This document shows positions 42,283-51,885 of a DNA stretch of 64,000 nt, piece after piece; position 1 is the stretch's first letter, and each line of letters begins with the position of its first letter. The notes beneath the pieces are model-generated. The model made no database searches. It saw only the letters and a program-made list of their open reading frames with translations, and had not been told where the DNA came from. The stretch lies in NCBI RefSeq assembly GCF_000970675.1, contig NZ_LAJA01000005.1:33860-97859 (forward strand), in the 5' to 3' direction. The DNA comes from Domibacillus tundrae. Lineage in GTDB: Bacteria; Bacillota; Bacilli; Bacillales; Domibacillaceae. Made by a program: the position numbers and the translations under genes.

Positions 42283-43908
42283 ATGAAGAAAACAGCATAC
42301 GTGTTTATGGCACTATTATTACTCATTGTGTCAGCAATTGGGGGAGGAACTCCGGCTCAGGCGGAAGTTCAGAAGGACTACAAGCTTTATGTGATGGCGC
42401 CGCTGACAGAAATTACGGACTGGAATGCATTTGAAGCAAAGCTTAAAACGATGAAAGAAAACGGCGTATATGCACTGACGACGGATATTTGGTGGGGCAT
42501 GGTTGAAGGAAAAGCGGATAATCAATTCGATTGGTCTTATTATGAAAAGTACGCAGATGTCATAGAAGCGTCTGGACTAAAATGGGTGCCGATTATGTCG
42601 ACGCATCAATGCGGCGGCAATGTAGGAGACGATTGCAATTATCCGATCCCGTCATGGCTGTGGAAAAAAGATAATATTGAAAATATGGTATTCGAAAGTG
42701 AAAGCGGTTATCTGAATAAAGAAGCATTAGCACCTTGGTGGAAAGGGGCTGCCAAGCAATACGAAGAATTTTACCGCTCATTTGCTAAGCAGTTTGCGGA
42801 TGAAGAAGACTTGATTGCGAAAATTTATTTAAGTGGCGGACCGGCGGGCGAACTTCGCTATCCGTCTTATCAATTTGCGGATGGATGGGACTGGCCGGAA
42901 CGTGGACAGCTCCAGGCTTATACTGATGGAGCGAAGAAAGATTTTCAAAATGCGATGAAAAAGAAGTACAAAAATGTGGAAAAGCTGAACGCGGCATGGG
43001 GCACAGCTTATAAAAAATGGCATGAAATTGGGCCGCCGGCGAACGGAGACGAATTTTTCACAAGCGGCACAGCTTATGAAACCGCATATGGACAAGATTT
43101 TATGAGCTGGTATCAAGGCGCACTCGAAGTACACATGAAGAACATTTCAAAAGCTGCACACAAACAGTTTGACCGTACGTTCGATGTGCCAATCGGGGTG
43201 AAAATTTCAGGCGTACATTGGAAAATGAATGATCCGGAGATGCCGCATGCGGCCGAGTATAGTACAGGTTATTATAATTATGAAAGACTGCTGGATGGAG
43301 TGAAAAAAGCAGATCTGGCCCTTACATTCACATGCTTAGAAATGGATGACAATAATGCGCAAGCTGCTCCTTACTACAGCGCACCGAAAACGCTTGTGAC
43401 CCAAATCGCCACTTTGGCCAATGAACGGGGTATTTCACTGAACGGAGAAAACGCGCTGGCGATGATCAATAATGAGTGGGGCTTTGACAATTCAGCAGAG
43501 ATGACATTCAACTATGGATTCGATGGTTTTACATTGCTGCGCATGAATTACTTGTTTGATGAAGCTGGGAACCCAACGAATGAATTTAACATGATGGTGG
43601 ATAAGCTCGCGCTGACACAAATGCCGGTGACCATGAATATATCAGAAGTTCCTATATCGGCTGAGAAAGTATACGTCATTGGCGACCGCGGCGAAATCGG
43701 GCACTGGAATCCGGATGCGTATTCATATGAATTAATGAAAAAAGGAGATGGAACATGGAGTGGCACGTTTGATCTTGCAGCAAACCGTTCCTATTCATTT
43801 AAGTTTTTATATGAAACCGCATCAGGAGAGCGTGTTTGGCAGGACGGGGAAAATAATCAGTATACGACACCAGTATCAGGGAAAGCTATATATGATGGAA
43901 GCTGGTAA
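42283..43908 (+). CDS. Secreted beta-amylase (GH14) with starch-binding domain
   Basis: A 541-residue exo-enzyme that releases maltose from the non-reducing ends of starch. A signal peptide (about 1-27, cut at PAQA) precedes the GH14 barrel. The catalytic acid is Glu190 in GPAGELRYPSY and the base Glu389 in SLNGENAL, in the same contexts as B. cereus beta-amylase Glu172 and Glu367. The flexible-loop segment STHQCGGNVGDDC and the C-terminal CBM20 (from about 450, VYVIGDRGEIGHWNP) are complete. ATG 42283 follows GAAAGGGG. A cre site and a sigma-A promoter lie upstream. Monocistronic. Confidence 0.96.
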   Translation: MKKTAYVFMALLLLIVSAIGGGTPAQAEVQKDYKLYVMAPLTEITDWNAFEAKLKTMKENGVYALTTDIWWGMVEGKADNQFDWSYYEKYADVIEASGLKWVPIMSTHQCGGNVGDDCNYPIPSWLWKKDNIENMVFESESGYLNKEALAPWWKGAAKQYEEFYRSFAKQFADEEDLIAKIYLSGGPAGELRYPSYQFADGWDWPERGQLQAYTDGAKKDFQNAMKKKYKNVEKLNAAWGTAYKKWHEIGPPANGDEFFTSGTAYETAYGQDFMSWYQGALEVHMKNISKAAHKQFDRTFDVPIGVKISGVHWKMNDPEMPHAAEYSTGYYNYERLLDGVKKADLALTFTCLEMDDNNAQAAPYYSAPKTLVTQIATLANERGISLNGENALAMINNEWGFDNSAEMTFNYGFDGFTLLRMNYLFDEAGNPTNEFNMMVDKLALTQMPVTMNISEVPISAEKVYVIGDRGEIGHWNPDAYSYELMKKGDGTWSGTFDLAANRSYSFKFLYETASGERVWQDGENNQYTTPVSGKAIYDGSW

Positions 43909-43913
43909 ATTGC

Positions 43914-43949
43914 TAAAAACGATTAGGATTCTTCCTGGTCGTTTTTTAT
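43914..43949 (+). terminator. Imperfect terminator of the beta-amylase gene
   Basis: AAAAACGA and TCGTTTTT close an imperfect hairpin containing AGGA and TCCT, followed by a T-rich stretch. Confidence 0.65.
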
Positions 43950-43954
43950 TTTTC

Positions 43955-43983
43955 TTGCCTTTTGTTTTTCTGATAATTATAAT
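43955..43983 (+). promoter_or_regulatory. Candidate sigma-A promoter of the 5-oxoproline operon
   Basis: TTGCCT (43955-43960), a 17-base spacer and TATAAT (43978-43983), 30 bases before a palindromic operator candidate. Confidence 0.6.
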
Positions 43984-44012
43984 AATTCTATATTCCGAAA
44001 TAAAGAATTATA

Positions 44013-44029
44013 GTTCCAATATTCGGAAC
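44013..44029. promoter_or_regulatory. Candidate KipR operator upstream of pxpB
   Basis: GTTCCAATATTCGGAAC is a palindrome with arms GTTCC/GGAAC (TTCC-N7-GGAA). The same geometry recurs just before kipR at 48492-48508, and both are followed by CA and a purine-rich ribosome site. Confidence 0.55.
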
Positions 44030-44051
44030 AAGGGCGGTGAGAAAGATTCAA

Positions 44052-44786
44052 ATGATGAAAAAAAAATTAGAAGAAATCCAAATGAAACCGTTAGGAGAGG
44101 CGGCAATAACCGTTCAATTTGGAACAGAAATCAATTCGTTCATTAATAAAAAAGTAAAAGCCCTAGCAACAAAACTTCAGCATGAATCATTCTCCGGTTT
44201 CATTGAATGTACACCTGCTTTTGCCAGTGTAACGATTTTTTTTGACCCATTTATTGTGAAGCAGGCATATGGCAAAATAGGGAAATCTTCTTTTCAAATT
44301 GTCCAGGCCATTCTTGAACGGATGTTGGAGACACTTGTGGAAGAAGAAGAAAGCACTCCGCGGATTGTGGATATTCCTGTCTGCTACGGCGGTGATTTTG
44401 GGCCGGATCTCGATTTTGTGGCAGGACACAACCATCTTTCGACCGATGAAGTGATTCATTTGCATGCATCCGCTGAGTATCCCGTTTATATGATTGGGTT
44501 TGCACCGGGATTTCCTTACCTTGGCGGTCTTTCAGAAAAAATAAATGCTCCGCGCCGTCCGTCCCCGCGCACGTCTATTCCGGCTGGAAGTGTTGGAATA
44601 GCAGGCAGTCAAACAGGCGTATATCCGATTTCCACACCGGGTGGATGGCAGCTGATCGGACGGACACCGATGGCTCTTTTCCGGCCGGATCGTGACCTGC
44701 CAAGCTTGCTGTCGGCGGGGGATATCGTGAAATTTGTACCAATTACAGTGGAAGAATTTGAACAGTATCAGGAGAGAGTGCAATGA
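44052..44786 (+). CDS. pxpB: 5-oxoprolinase subunit B (KipI)
   Basis: A KipI-type protein of 244 residues from ATG 44052. Motifs: PLGEAAITVQFG near the N-terminus, VCYGGDFGPDL, GFAPGFPYLGGL, and PRTSIPAGSVGIAGSQTGVY. With PxpA and PxpC it forms the ATP-dependent prokaryotic 5-oxoprolinase that opens pyroglutamate to glutamate. B. subtilis KipI also inhibits the sporulation kinase KinA. The start is uncertain among GTG 44037, ATG 44052 and ATG 44055. It overlaps pxpC by 4 bases. Confidence 0.92.
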   Translation: MMKKKLEEIQMKPLGEAAITVQFGTEINSFINKKVKALATKLQHESFSGFIECTPAFASVTIFFDPFIVKQAYGKIGKSSFQIVQAILERMLETLVEEEESTPRIVDIPVCYGGDFGPDLDFVAGHNHLSTDEVIHLHASAEYPVYMIGFAPGFPYLGGLSEKINAPRRPSPRTSIPAGSVGIAGSQTGVYPISTPGGWQLIGRTPMALFRPDRDLPSLLSAGDIVKFVPITVEEFEQYQERVQ

Positions 44787-45787
44787 GTGTACAGATCATC
44801 CGCCCGGGGCTCTTGGCAACGATTCAGGATTTAGGGCGATATGGATTTCAACAGTACGGAGTTGTTGTTGGCGGTGCCATGGATTCGTTTTCGCTTCGCT
44901 TTGCCAATGTATTAGTTGGAAATGAAGAAGGAGAGGCGGCCATTGAAGTGACGATGATGGGTACATCTCTTCAGTTCGAAGAAGATACATTGATTTCCAT
45001 TACAGGCGGAAACTTAAACCCGGTCATCGACGGAAGTCCTGTTCCTTTATGGCGGCCCGTTTTTGTGAAAAAAGACGCCGTTCTTTCTTTTGCAGGCTGT
45101 AAAGTTGGATGCCGCGCATATATCGCTGTGGCAGGCGGTTTTTCAATTCCAAATGTGATGAACAGCAAAAGTACGTATATACGCGGCGAAATTGGCGGCT
45201 TCAAAGGGCGTGCCCTTAAGGAAGGCGATGTGATTCCTTTGGCAGAGGAAAACAGCTTTTCTATGAAAGCAAAAAGAGCACTTCAAAAGAAGCTGAAACA
45301 CAATTCATTTGCGGCAGCTGACTGGTATGTGCCATTTGAACGTTATGTAAACGGGAAAGTTGTCCGTGTATTAAAGGGAGCGGAATTTGAGGAATTTTCT
45401 GAATTGGCTCAAAAGCAGTTTTTTGAACAGGAATTTCAAATTACGCCACATTCTGACCGGATGGGATATCGGCTTTCAGGTCCATCTCTTCAATTGAAAC
45501 GGCCATTCGAATTATTATCTGAAGCAGTAGCCAATGGAACGATTCAAGTGCCGAGCGACGGAAATCCGATTGTGCTGCTTGCAGACCGGCAGACAACCGG
45601 CGGTTACCCGAGAATCGGACAAATTGCAACGGTTGATTTACCGATAATGGCCCAGATGAAGCCGGGAGATCACATCCGCTTTAAAGAAATAACACTTCAT
45701 GAAGCAGAGCAGCTCTATATCGAACGTGAAAAGGAAATGAAACAAATCCAAACCGCTCTTTTGTTAAAAGAATGGTCATTTGAATGA
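44783..45787 (+). CDS. pxpC: 5-oxoprolinase subunit C (KipA, biotin-dependent carboxyltransferase family)
   Basis: A 334-residue protein of the allophanate hydrolase subunit 2/urea amidolyase-related family (IIRPGLLATIQDLGRYGFQQYG; GGAMDSFSLRFAN; ADRQTTGGYPRIG). It pairs with PxpB to phosphorylate and open 5-oxoproline. The family resemblance to a carboxyltransferase is of note because biotin carrier and biotin carboxylase genes follow in the same operon. Confidence 0.93.
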   Translation: MSVQIIRPGLLATIQDLGRYGFQQYGVVVGGAMDSFSLRFANVLVGNEEGEAAIEVTMMGTSLQFEEDTLISITGGNLNPVIDGSPVPLWRPVFVKKDAVLSFAGCKVGCRAYIAVAGGFSIPNVMNSKSTYIRGEIGGFKGRALKEGDVIPLAEENSFSMKAKRALQKKLKHNSFAAADWYVPFERYVNGKVVRVLKGAEFEEFSELAQKQFFEQEFQITPHSDRMGYRLSGPSLQLKRPFELLSEAVANGTIQVPSDGNPIVLLADRQTTGGYPRIGQIATVDLPIMAQMKPGDHIRFKEITLHEAEQLYIEREKEMKQIQTALLLKEWSFE

Positions 45788-45806
45788 ATATGTAAGGAGA
45801 TAGCAC

Positions 45807-46268
45807 ATGATTAAAATGAGTGACTTTCAAGAAATGGTGAACATTATTGACCGGTCTAGTGTCAATGTTTTCACTTTTGAATATGAAGGAATGAAAATGA
45901 AGCTTGAGAAACAGCCTGTCCTTCAAGATAAAGATCAAAAGCAAGAGTTCAATGTGTCAATGCCTAATCAGCCAACATCACATGAACAAACAAATGAAGC
46001 ATCAAAGGATGAGGTCATCTCAAAAGATGAAGTCATTACTTCTCCGATGGTGGGCACCTTTTACGCGCGTGCAAATGAAGATGAAGACCCGTTTGTTCAA
46101 GCTGGGGATGCTGTTGAAAAAGGACAAGTTGTCTGCATTGTAGAAGCCATGAAGCTGTTCAACGAAGTTCAGGCCGATATGGATGGAGAAATTGTGGAAG
46201 TACTGGTGCAAGATGGAGATGTTGTGGAGTACGGACAGCCGCTTTTTAAGCTGAAGAAGCGATCGTAA
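45807..46268 (+). CDS. accB: Biotin carboxyl carrier protein (AccB-like)
   Basis: A 153-residue protein: an N-terminal helix, a charged linker rich in K, D and E (including a repeated KDEVI), and a C-terminal biotinyl domain with the acceptor lysine in EAMKLFNEV. Standard AccB has the same layout. Its place in the 5-oxoproline operon suggests a specialised second copy; a housekeeping accBC pair would be expected elsewhere. An AAGGAG site precedes the ATG by 8 bases. Confidence 0.9.
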   Translation: MIKMSDFQEMVNIIDRSSVNVFTFEYEGMKMKLEKQPVLQDKDQKQEFNVSMPNQPTSHEQTNEASKDEVISKDEVITSPMVGTFYARANEDEDPFVQAGDAVEKGQVVCIVEAMKLFNEVQADMDGEIVEVLVQDGDVVEYGQPLFKLKKRS

Positions 46269-46281
46269 AAGGAGCATTCAT

Positions 46282-47646
46282 ATGTTTAAAAAAGTATTGA
46301 TTGCAAACAGAGGGGAAATTGCGGTACGTATTATTCGCGCTTGTAAAGAAATGGGCATCCAAACGGTTGCGGTCTATTCAGAAGCGGACCGTGAATCACT
46401 GCATGTAAAGCTTGCGGACGAGGCGCTTTGTATCGGGAAAACACCTGCTAAAGACAGTTATTTGAACATGCATAACATCATGAGTGCGGCGGATGTGACA
46501 CAGGCAGACGCGATTCATCCGGGATATGGTTTTTTAGCTGAAAACGCCGATTTTGCAGAGATGTGCCGTGCATGCAACGTTGTGTTCATCGGACCGGAGC
46601 CGGAAGCGATCCGCAAGATGGGGGAAAAAGCGGTGGCGCGCTCCACGATGAAAGAAGCAGGAGTTCCAACGGTGCCTGGTACAGAAGGAATCATTAAAAA
46701 TCAAGATGAGGCCTTGAAGGTGGCAAAAGAAATTGGCTATCCGGTTATTGTTAAAGCGACAGCGGGAGGCGGTGGAAAAGGGATGCGCCTCGCGGCAACA
46801 GAACAGGACTTGCAGCAGGCGATTCATCAAGCACAGTCTGAAGCGGAAAAAGCCTTTGGCAACGCTGCTGTTTATCTTGAAAAATATATCGAGGAACCGC
46901 GCCATATTGAAATTCAAGTGTTAGCAGACCGCTTCGGGCATGTGATTCATCTTGGTGAACGAGACTGTTCCATTCAGAGAAGGCATCAAAAACTGGTGGA
47001 AGAAGCTCCTTCCCCGGCGTTAAGTGAACAACTCCGCCGTCAAATGGGTGAAGCGGCAGTGAAAGCAGCCAAAGCCGTTCAGTATCACAGTGCGGGAACC
47101 ATTGAATTTTTGCTTGATAAACACGGCCAGTTTTACTTTATGGAAATGAACACCCGTGTTCAAGTCGAACATCCTGTGACGGAACTTGTGACAGCAGTGG
47201 ATATTATTAAAGAGCAAATAAAGGTCGCAGCCGGCCGGCCGCTTTCGTATAAACAAGAAGATATCACCATTTCGGGCTGGGCTATTGAATGCCGGATTAA
47301 TGCGGAAAGCCCTGAACATGACTTCCGGCCGTCTCCGGGACGCGTGATAAAATATCTTCCGCCAGGTGGTTTTGGGGTCAGGGTGGATAGTGCGGTTTAC
47401 GCTGGGTATACGATTCCTCCTTTTTATGATTCAATGACTGCAAAAGTCATAGTTTGGGCAGAAACAAGGGAAGAAGCGATACAAAAAATGAAACGGTCAT
47501 TAAATGAAATGGTCATCACAGGAATTGAAACAACGATTCCGTTTCATTTGCGGCTGCTTGATCAGGAACTGTTCCAAAAAGGAACATTTACTACACGTTT
47601 TTTAGAAGAGGTTGATCTTTTTTCAATAGAACAAAAGGAGGCGTAA
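46282..47646 (+). CDS. accC: Biotin carboxylase (AccC-like)
   Basis: A 454-residue ATP-grasp enzyme, [20 protein letters not shown] at the N-terminus, a glycine-rich ATP loop ([12 protein letters not shown]), and the [14 protein letters not shown] motif. It carboxylates the biotin on AccB using bicarbonate and ATP. It follows accB by 13 bases. A carboxyltransferase partner is needed; PxpC is the closest candidate in the operon, though a link to acetyl-CoA carboxylase is also possible. Confidence 0.93.
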   Translation: MFKKVLIANRGEIAVRIIRACKEMGIQTVAVYSEADRESLHVKLADEALCIGKTPAKDSYLNMHNIMSAADVTQADAIHPGYGFLAENADFAEMCRACNVVFIGPEPEAIRKMGEKAVARSTMKEAGVPTVPGTEGIIKNQDEALKVAKEIGYPVIVKATAGGGGKGMRLAATEQDLQQAIHQAQSEAEKAFGNAAVYLEKYIEEPRHIEIQVLADRFGHVIHLGERDCSIQRRHQKLVEEAPSPALSEQLRRQMGEAAVKAAKAVQYHSAGTIEFLLDKHGQFYFMEMNTRVQVEHPVTELVTAVDIIKEQIKVAAGRPLSYKQEDITISGWAIECRINAESPEHDFRPSPGRVIKYLPPGGFGVRVDSAVYAGYTIPPFYDSMTAKVIVWAETREEAIQKMKRSLNEMVITGIETTIPFHLRLLDQELFQKGTFTTRFLEEVDLFSIEQKEA

Positions 47647-47648
47647 AA

Positions 47649-48428
47649 ATGGAAACATCTTTGGAATGGGTTCGCAAGCAGATTCGGGAAAACAAATGGA
47701 CGACGCCAACAGCGGGTCTGGCCCCTGGGTATACACAAGCCAACCTTGTGATTTTGCCGAAAAAACAGGCATATGATTTTTTGCTGTTTTGCCAGCGGAA
47801 CCCAAAAGCGTGTCCGCTTCTTGAAGTAACGGATGCAGGATCGCCGGTTCCTCGACTGACTGCACCAACAGCTGATTTGCGGTATGACACACCAAAATAC
47901 CGGATTTACCGTCACGGGGAGCTTGTGGAAGAAGTAACAAGTATTGAATCCTACTGGCAGGAAGATTTTGTTTCCTTTTTAATCGGATGCAGCTTTACAT
48001 TTGAACATGCCTTGCTTGAAAATGGACTTTCCATTCGTCATATCGAAGAACAGCGAAATGTACCGATGTATATTACGGACAAGCCATGTGAACCAGCTGG
48101 CGTTTTTCATGGGAATCTTGTGGTCAGCATGCGGCCGTTCCAATCCAAAGATGTGATACGCGCAGTCGAAGTAACGTCCCGCTTTCCGGCGGTGCACGGT
48201 TCACCGGTACATATCGGCATGCCGGAGCAAATTGGTATAAAACAGATTGACCGGCCGGATTTTGGTGACGCAGTGACGATAAAAGAAGGGGAAACACCTG
48301 TTTTTTGGGCATGCGGTGCAACCCCGCAATCGATTGCGATGTCAAGCAAGCCGGAATTGATGATTACACACGCGCCTGGACATATGTTTATTACCGATCA
48401 AAAAGACAGCCACTATTCTGTTTTATAA
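47649..48428 (+). CDS. ycsI: Putative hydro-lyase, DUF1445 (YcsI)
   Basis: A 259-residue DUF1445 protein (TAGLAPGYTQANLVILPKKQ; CSFTFEHALLENGL; FWACGATPQSIAM; ITHAPGHMFITD). It is annotated as a hydro-lyase, and the family includes the vertebrate mitochondrial D-glutamate cyclase, which interconverts D-glutamate and 5-oxo-D-proline. That link fits an operon for 5-oxoproline use, although activity of this protein is inferred. It starts at ATG 47649 behind AAAAGGAGG, 2 bases past accC. Confidence 0.9.
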   Translation: METSLEWVRKQIRENKWTTPTAGLAPGYTQANLVILPKKQAYDFLLFCQRNPKACPLLEVTDAGSPVPRLTAPTADLRYDTPKYRIYRHGELVEEVTSIESYWQEDFVSFLIGCSFTFEHALLENGLSIRHIEEQRNVPMYITDKPCEPAGVFHGNLVVSMRPFQSKDVIRAVEVTSRFPAVHGSPVHIGMPEQIGIKQIDRPDFGDAVTIKEGETPVFWACGATPQSIAMSSKPELMITHAPGHMFITDQKDSHYSVL

Positions 48429-48491
48429 AATGGACTGTTTCCCTTTTCATTGTTTCATATATAATGGAACAAAACGGTAAATGGACAAATC

Positions 48492-48508
48492 ATTCCATTT
48501 ATTGGAAC
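48492..48508. promoter_or_regulatory. Candidate KipR operator upstream of kipR
   Basis: ATTCCATTTATTGGAAC matches TTCC-N7-GGAA, the geometry of the site before pxpB. Just upstream, a -10 TATAAT (48460-48465) lies within a related GTTTCA/TGGAAC inverted repeat (48452-48470). Confidence 0.55.
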
Positions 48509-48525
48509 AGGGGGAAGGCAGAAAA

Positions 48526-49278
48526 ATGAATAAAACCGTCCTTAAATCAATGGAAATCATTAAACTGTTTTTTACGGAAGAAAAATTAACATTGGTGCAA
48601 ATGATAGAAAAAACAGGGCTGCCGAAAACATCTGCTTATCGAATGGCGGAATCACTGGTTGAACTCGGATTTCTGGAGAAAGACCGAGAAGGTGCTTACC
48701 ATTTAGGGCTTATTTTCCTGGCACTTGGTAATCTTGTCGCAGAACGGCTGGATATCCGGTCGGTCGCATTGCCTCATATGCAAAGACTTCGGAAAGAAAC
48801 AGGAGAAGCCGTGAATCTTGTGATCCGGGACGGAAATGAAGCAGTTTACATTGAGAAAGTTGATACGCAGGAGCGAGTCCGCGTTTATACACAAATCGGC
48901 CGCCGTGCCCCTTTATATGGAGGGGCATGTCCGCGTATACTGCTGTCTTTTATGGAGCAGGCAGAACGAGAGCGGTTAATTGAATCATTTCAGATGGTAC
49001 GGTACGCAAAGGGAACACCGGCAAATAAAGAAGAACTGCGGCAGCTCATCCAAAAAACACGGAAGAAAGGCTGGTCTATCAGCCATTCCGAATTAGAAGA
49101 TCATTCCTCCGCTATTGCTGCCCCCATTTTTAATCATAAGGGGGATGTGATAGCCGGGATCAGCCTGGTCGGTCCTGAAGTCCGCTTTCAGGATGAAGCG
49201 CACGCAAAAGAGATGATTAAAAAATTAACAGAAGCATCACGGCGAATTTCCATTGAATTAGGAGCCGATGACCGCTGA
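48526..49278 (+). CDS. kipR: IclR family transcriptional regulator (KipR)
   Basis: A 250-residue IclR regulator: N-terminal winged helix-turn-helix ([20 protein letters not shown]) and a C-terminal effector domain ([32 protein letters not shown]). In B. subtilis KipR represses the kip operon. ATG 48526 is preferred over the upstream frame start because of GGGGGAAGG 8-10 bases upstream and because the earlier codons lie in a palindrome. It likely autoregulates and controls pxpB through the paired palindromes. Confidence 0.9.
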   Translation: MNKTVLKSMEIIKLFFTEEKLTLVQMIEKTGLPKTSAYRMAESLVELGFLEKDREGAYHLGLIFLALGNLVAERLDIRSVALPHMQRLRKETGEAVNLVIRDGNEAVYIEKVDTQERVRVYTQIGRRAPLYGGACPRILLSFMEQAERERLIESFQMVRYAKGTPANKEELRQLIQKTRKKGWSISHSELEDHSSAIAAPIFNHKGDVIAGISLVGPEVRFQDEAHAKEMIKKLTEASRRISIELGADDR

Positions 49279-49295
49279 TTTTGGAGGTGCAGCTT

Positions 49296-50060
49296 GTGAA
49301 GATTGACATTAACTGCGATATGGGAGAAAGCTTTGGCGCATACTCAATTGGCCATGATCAAGAAATTATGCCATACATTACTTCGGCAAATATTGCCTGT
49401 GGATTTCACGCTGGCGATCCGGATGTCATGAAAAGGACCGTTCATTTAACGATGGAGCATGGTGTGAAAATGGGTGCCCATCCAGGCTTTCAAGACTTAG
49501 CCGGTTTTGGGCGCCGAAATATGGCACTTTCACCGGAAGAAGTGTATTCACTTGTTGTGTACCAAATCGGTGCCCTTCAGGCGTTTGTCAACATAGAAGG
49601 AACTGCGCTGCATCATGTAAAGCCGCATGGAGCACTTTATAATATGGCAGCTTTAAATGAAGAGATGGCTTCTGCCATCGCGGCAGCCGTTAAAGACGTG
49701 GATACGTCCCTCATTCTGTACGGTTTGGCTGGAAGCAAATTGATTGAAGCCGGCCAAAAAGCAGGTCTGAAAACAGCAAGTGAAGTTTTTGCAGACCGTA
49801 CATACACACGGGAAGGCATGCTGACGCCGCGCCGTTTGTCAAATGCATTGATTGAAAGCACGGAAGAAGCAGCCGCACAGGTTGTCCGCATGGTAAAAGA
49901 AAAGAAAGTACGGGCAACAGATGGAACAGATATCGAGATACAAGCGGACACTGTCTGTATTCACGGTGACGGACCCCATGCGCTGTCTTTTGCCCGCCTG
50001 ATTCAGACAAAGTTGAAGGAAGAAACGATTGATGTGAGATCAATCGCACTGGAGGAATAG
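49296..50060 (+). CDS. pxpA: 5-oxoprolinase subunit A (YcsF/LamB family)
   Basis: A 254-residue protein ([57 protein letters not shown]). PxpA-C together hydrolyse 5-oxo-L-proline with ATP. GTG 49296 is chosen because GGAGGTG at 49283-49289 is about 7 bases upstream. It is separated from pxpB and pxpC by four genes, unlike most species, where pxpABC are adjacent or pxpA leads. Confidence 0.93.
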   Translation: MKIDINCDMGESFGAYSIGHDQEIMPYITSANIACGFHAGDPDVMKRTVHLTMEHGVKMGAHPGFQDLAGFGRRNMALSPEEVYSLVVYQIGALQAFVNIEGTALHHVKPHGALYNMAALNEEMASAIAAAVKDVDTSLILYGLAGSKLIEAGQKAGLKTASEVFADRTYTREGMLTPRRLSNALIESTEEAAAQVVRMVKEKKVRATDGTDIEIQADTVCIHGDGPHALSFARLIQTKLKEETIDVRSIALEE

Positions 50061-50062
50061 AA

Positions 50063-51274
50063 ATGTCAAAAAAACAACAGCTTCAACAGCAAGAAAAATC
50101 AAATTGGAGTATTCTTTTAGGCGCTGCCTTTTTAATGGCGACTTCCGCCATTGGACCGGGATTTTTAACGCAGACAACAGTCTTCACCGAACAGCTGGCC
50201 GCCAGTTTCGGTTTTGTTATTTTAGTTTCGATCTTACTTGATATTGGCGCTCAGACGAACATCTGGCGAATCCTTGTTGTAGCGGAGAAACGGGCACAGG
50301 ATATTGCGAATCTTGTATTCCCGGGTTTGGGCTATGTACTTGCCGCACTTATTGTTCTTGGCGGCATTGCCTTTAATATCGGCAATATCGGCGGAGCGGG
50401 CCTTGGCGTCAACGTGATTTTCGGTATAGATCCGGTGACGGGCGCCATTATCAGTGCTGTGATTGCCATTGCGATCTTTCTTGTGAAAGAAGCGGGTTTG
50501 CTGATGGATAAGTTTACACAGATAATGGGATTTGTCATGATTGCCCTTACCCTTTTTGTGGTATTTAAAGCAAGCCCGCCAGTAGGGGAAGCGGTTGTTA
50601 AAACATTTGCCCCGGATACGATTGATCTCCTTGCCATCGTCACTCTTGTCGGCGGTACCGTTGGCGGCTATATTACATTCGCTGGAGGACATCGTCTTTT
50701 AGATGCGGGAATAAAAGGTATCGACGCAGTTCCACAAGTAACAAAAAGCTCAGTGTCTGCTATTGGGATCGCTTCTATTATGCGTATTTTCCTATTCCTC
50801 GCTGCACTCGGTGTTGTGGCGCAGGGCTTGCCGATTGACCCGGAAAACCCACCGGCGTCTGTGTTCCAGCAGGCTGCAGGAAACATCGGATACCGCTTGT
50901 TTGGTGTGGTCATGTGGGCTGCGGCAATTACGTCTGTTGTCGGAGCGGCTTACACATCTGTTTCATTTATCCGCACGTTCCACCCAATGATTGCAAAATA
51001 TGACAAGGCTATTATTGTCGGGTTCATTTTAGTATCGACTGGTATTTTTACAATAATTGGTAAACCGGTGAAAATGCTTATTTTAGCCGGAGCATTAAAT
51101 GGCCTGATTCTGCCGGTTGCGCTTAGCGTTATGCTGATTGCGGCTTATAAAAAATCAATCGTTGGTGAGTACCGTCATCCGATCTGGATGACAATCGCGG
51201 GGATTATTGTTGTGGTATTAATGGCTTTTATGGGCGGCTACACATTAATCAATCAATTGCCAACATTATTTTAA
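50063..51274 (+). CDS. ycsG: NRAMP-family membrane transporter (YcsG)
   Basis: A 403-residue integral membrane protein with about 11 helices. The N-terminal TSAIGPGFLTQTTVF corresponds to the first NRAMP helix, whose canonical metal-binding motif is DPGN; here it is GPGF, lacking the metal-coordinating Asp and Asn. Metal transport is therefore doubtful. Its conserved place in the kip/pxp operon suggests uptake of a 5-oxoproline pathway substrate. It starts 2 bases after pxpA and ends the operon. Confidence 0.85.
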   Translation: MSKKQQLQQQEKSNWSILLGAAFLMATSAIGPGFLTQTTVFTEQLAASFGFVILVSILLDIGAQTNIWRILVVAEKRAQDIANLVFPGLGYVLAALIVLGGIAFNIGNIGGAGLGVNVIFGIDPVTGAIISAVIAIAIFLVKEAGLLMDKFTQIMGFVMIALTLFVVFKASPPVGEAVVKTFAPDTIDLLAIVTLVGGTVGGYITFAGGHRLLDAGIKGIDAVPQVTKSSVSAIGIASIMRIFLFLAALGVVAQGLPIDPENPPASVFQQAAGNIGYRLFGVVMWAAAITSVVGAAYTSVSFIRTFHPMIAKYDKAIIVGFILVSTGIFTIIGKPVKMLILAGALNGLILPVALSVMLIAAYKKSIVGEYRHPIWMTIAGIIVVVLMAFMGGYTLINQLPTLF

Positions 51275-51276
51275 TA

Positions 51277-51313
51277 AAAAACAGGGCTTTCAATCTGAAA
51301 GCCCTGTTTTTTT
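51277..51313 (+). terminator. Terminator of the 5-oxoproline operon
   Basis: AAAACAGGGCTTTC and GAAAGCCCTGTTTT pair perfectly, followed by Ts. Confidence 0.92.
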
Positions 51314-51383
51314 GTGAAGTGGTGGTTATTGGAACCGGATTATGTCGTCAAACCGGATTCATTAAGGAATTCATGCATCTTTA

Positions 51384-51731
51384 ATGATGGATTTAGATAA
51401 ATTTAAAAAGGTAAACGATCAATTTGGCCACGAAGAAGGAAATCGTATGCTTGAAAAGACCGTTTCGATTATAAAAAGCATTATCCCGGAAGATTCATAC
51501 GAATTTCGGTTTGGCGGGGATGAATCTGGCGTCTCGGTTATGAACCGATCCGTACAAGAGGCGCGTACATTGGCAGAAGAACTCGTGAAAAAAAGCGCGG
51601 CATTTCAAAATGGTCGAGTAAATGGAATCTGCCTGTCAGCTGGTCTTGTGGATACGAAAGAAGTGCCGGTTGATAAGCTTATGAGAGAAGCAGGCCGTTT
51701 ATTATACCGTTCAAAAAACAAAGGCCACTGA
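51384..51731 (+). pseudogene. Remnant of a GGDEF (diguanylate cyclase) gene
   Basis: This 115-codon frame holds the middle and end of a GGDEF domain (DLDKFKKVNDQFGHEEGN; later SAGLVD and LLYRSKNKGH). The first 30-40 residues of the domain (the DxLTxLxNR part) are missing, with a TAA at 51363-51365 just upstream in frame. The active-site motif is GGDES instead of GGDEF. There is no ribosome site of note. It is probably a truncated relic without cyclase activity. Confidence 0.7.
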
Positions 51732-51821
51732 TTCAAATTTCACGATGGATTTATCCATTTAAAGAAGAAATTCTATGCCTATTAGTATCATGACCAAGCA
51801 AATGAGACAAAAAATTTACCA

Positions 51822-51848
51822 GTTTGAGCAAAAATGAAAAGCGGGAAT
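51822..51848 (+). promoter_or_regulatory. Candidate sigma-B promoter of the DUF1206 gene
   Basis: GTTTGA (51822-51827), 15-base spacer, GGGAAT (51843-51848), 37 bases before the start codon. It is close to the sigma-B consensus. Confidence 0.65.
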
Positions 51849-51885
51849 AGAATAGAAAGAATAGGAATACGAGGAGGGATATAAG

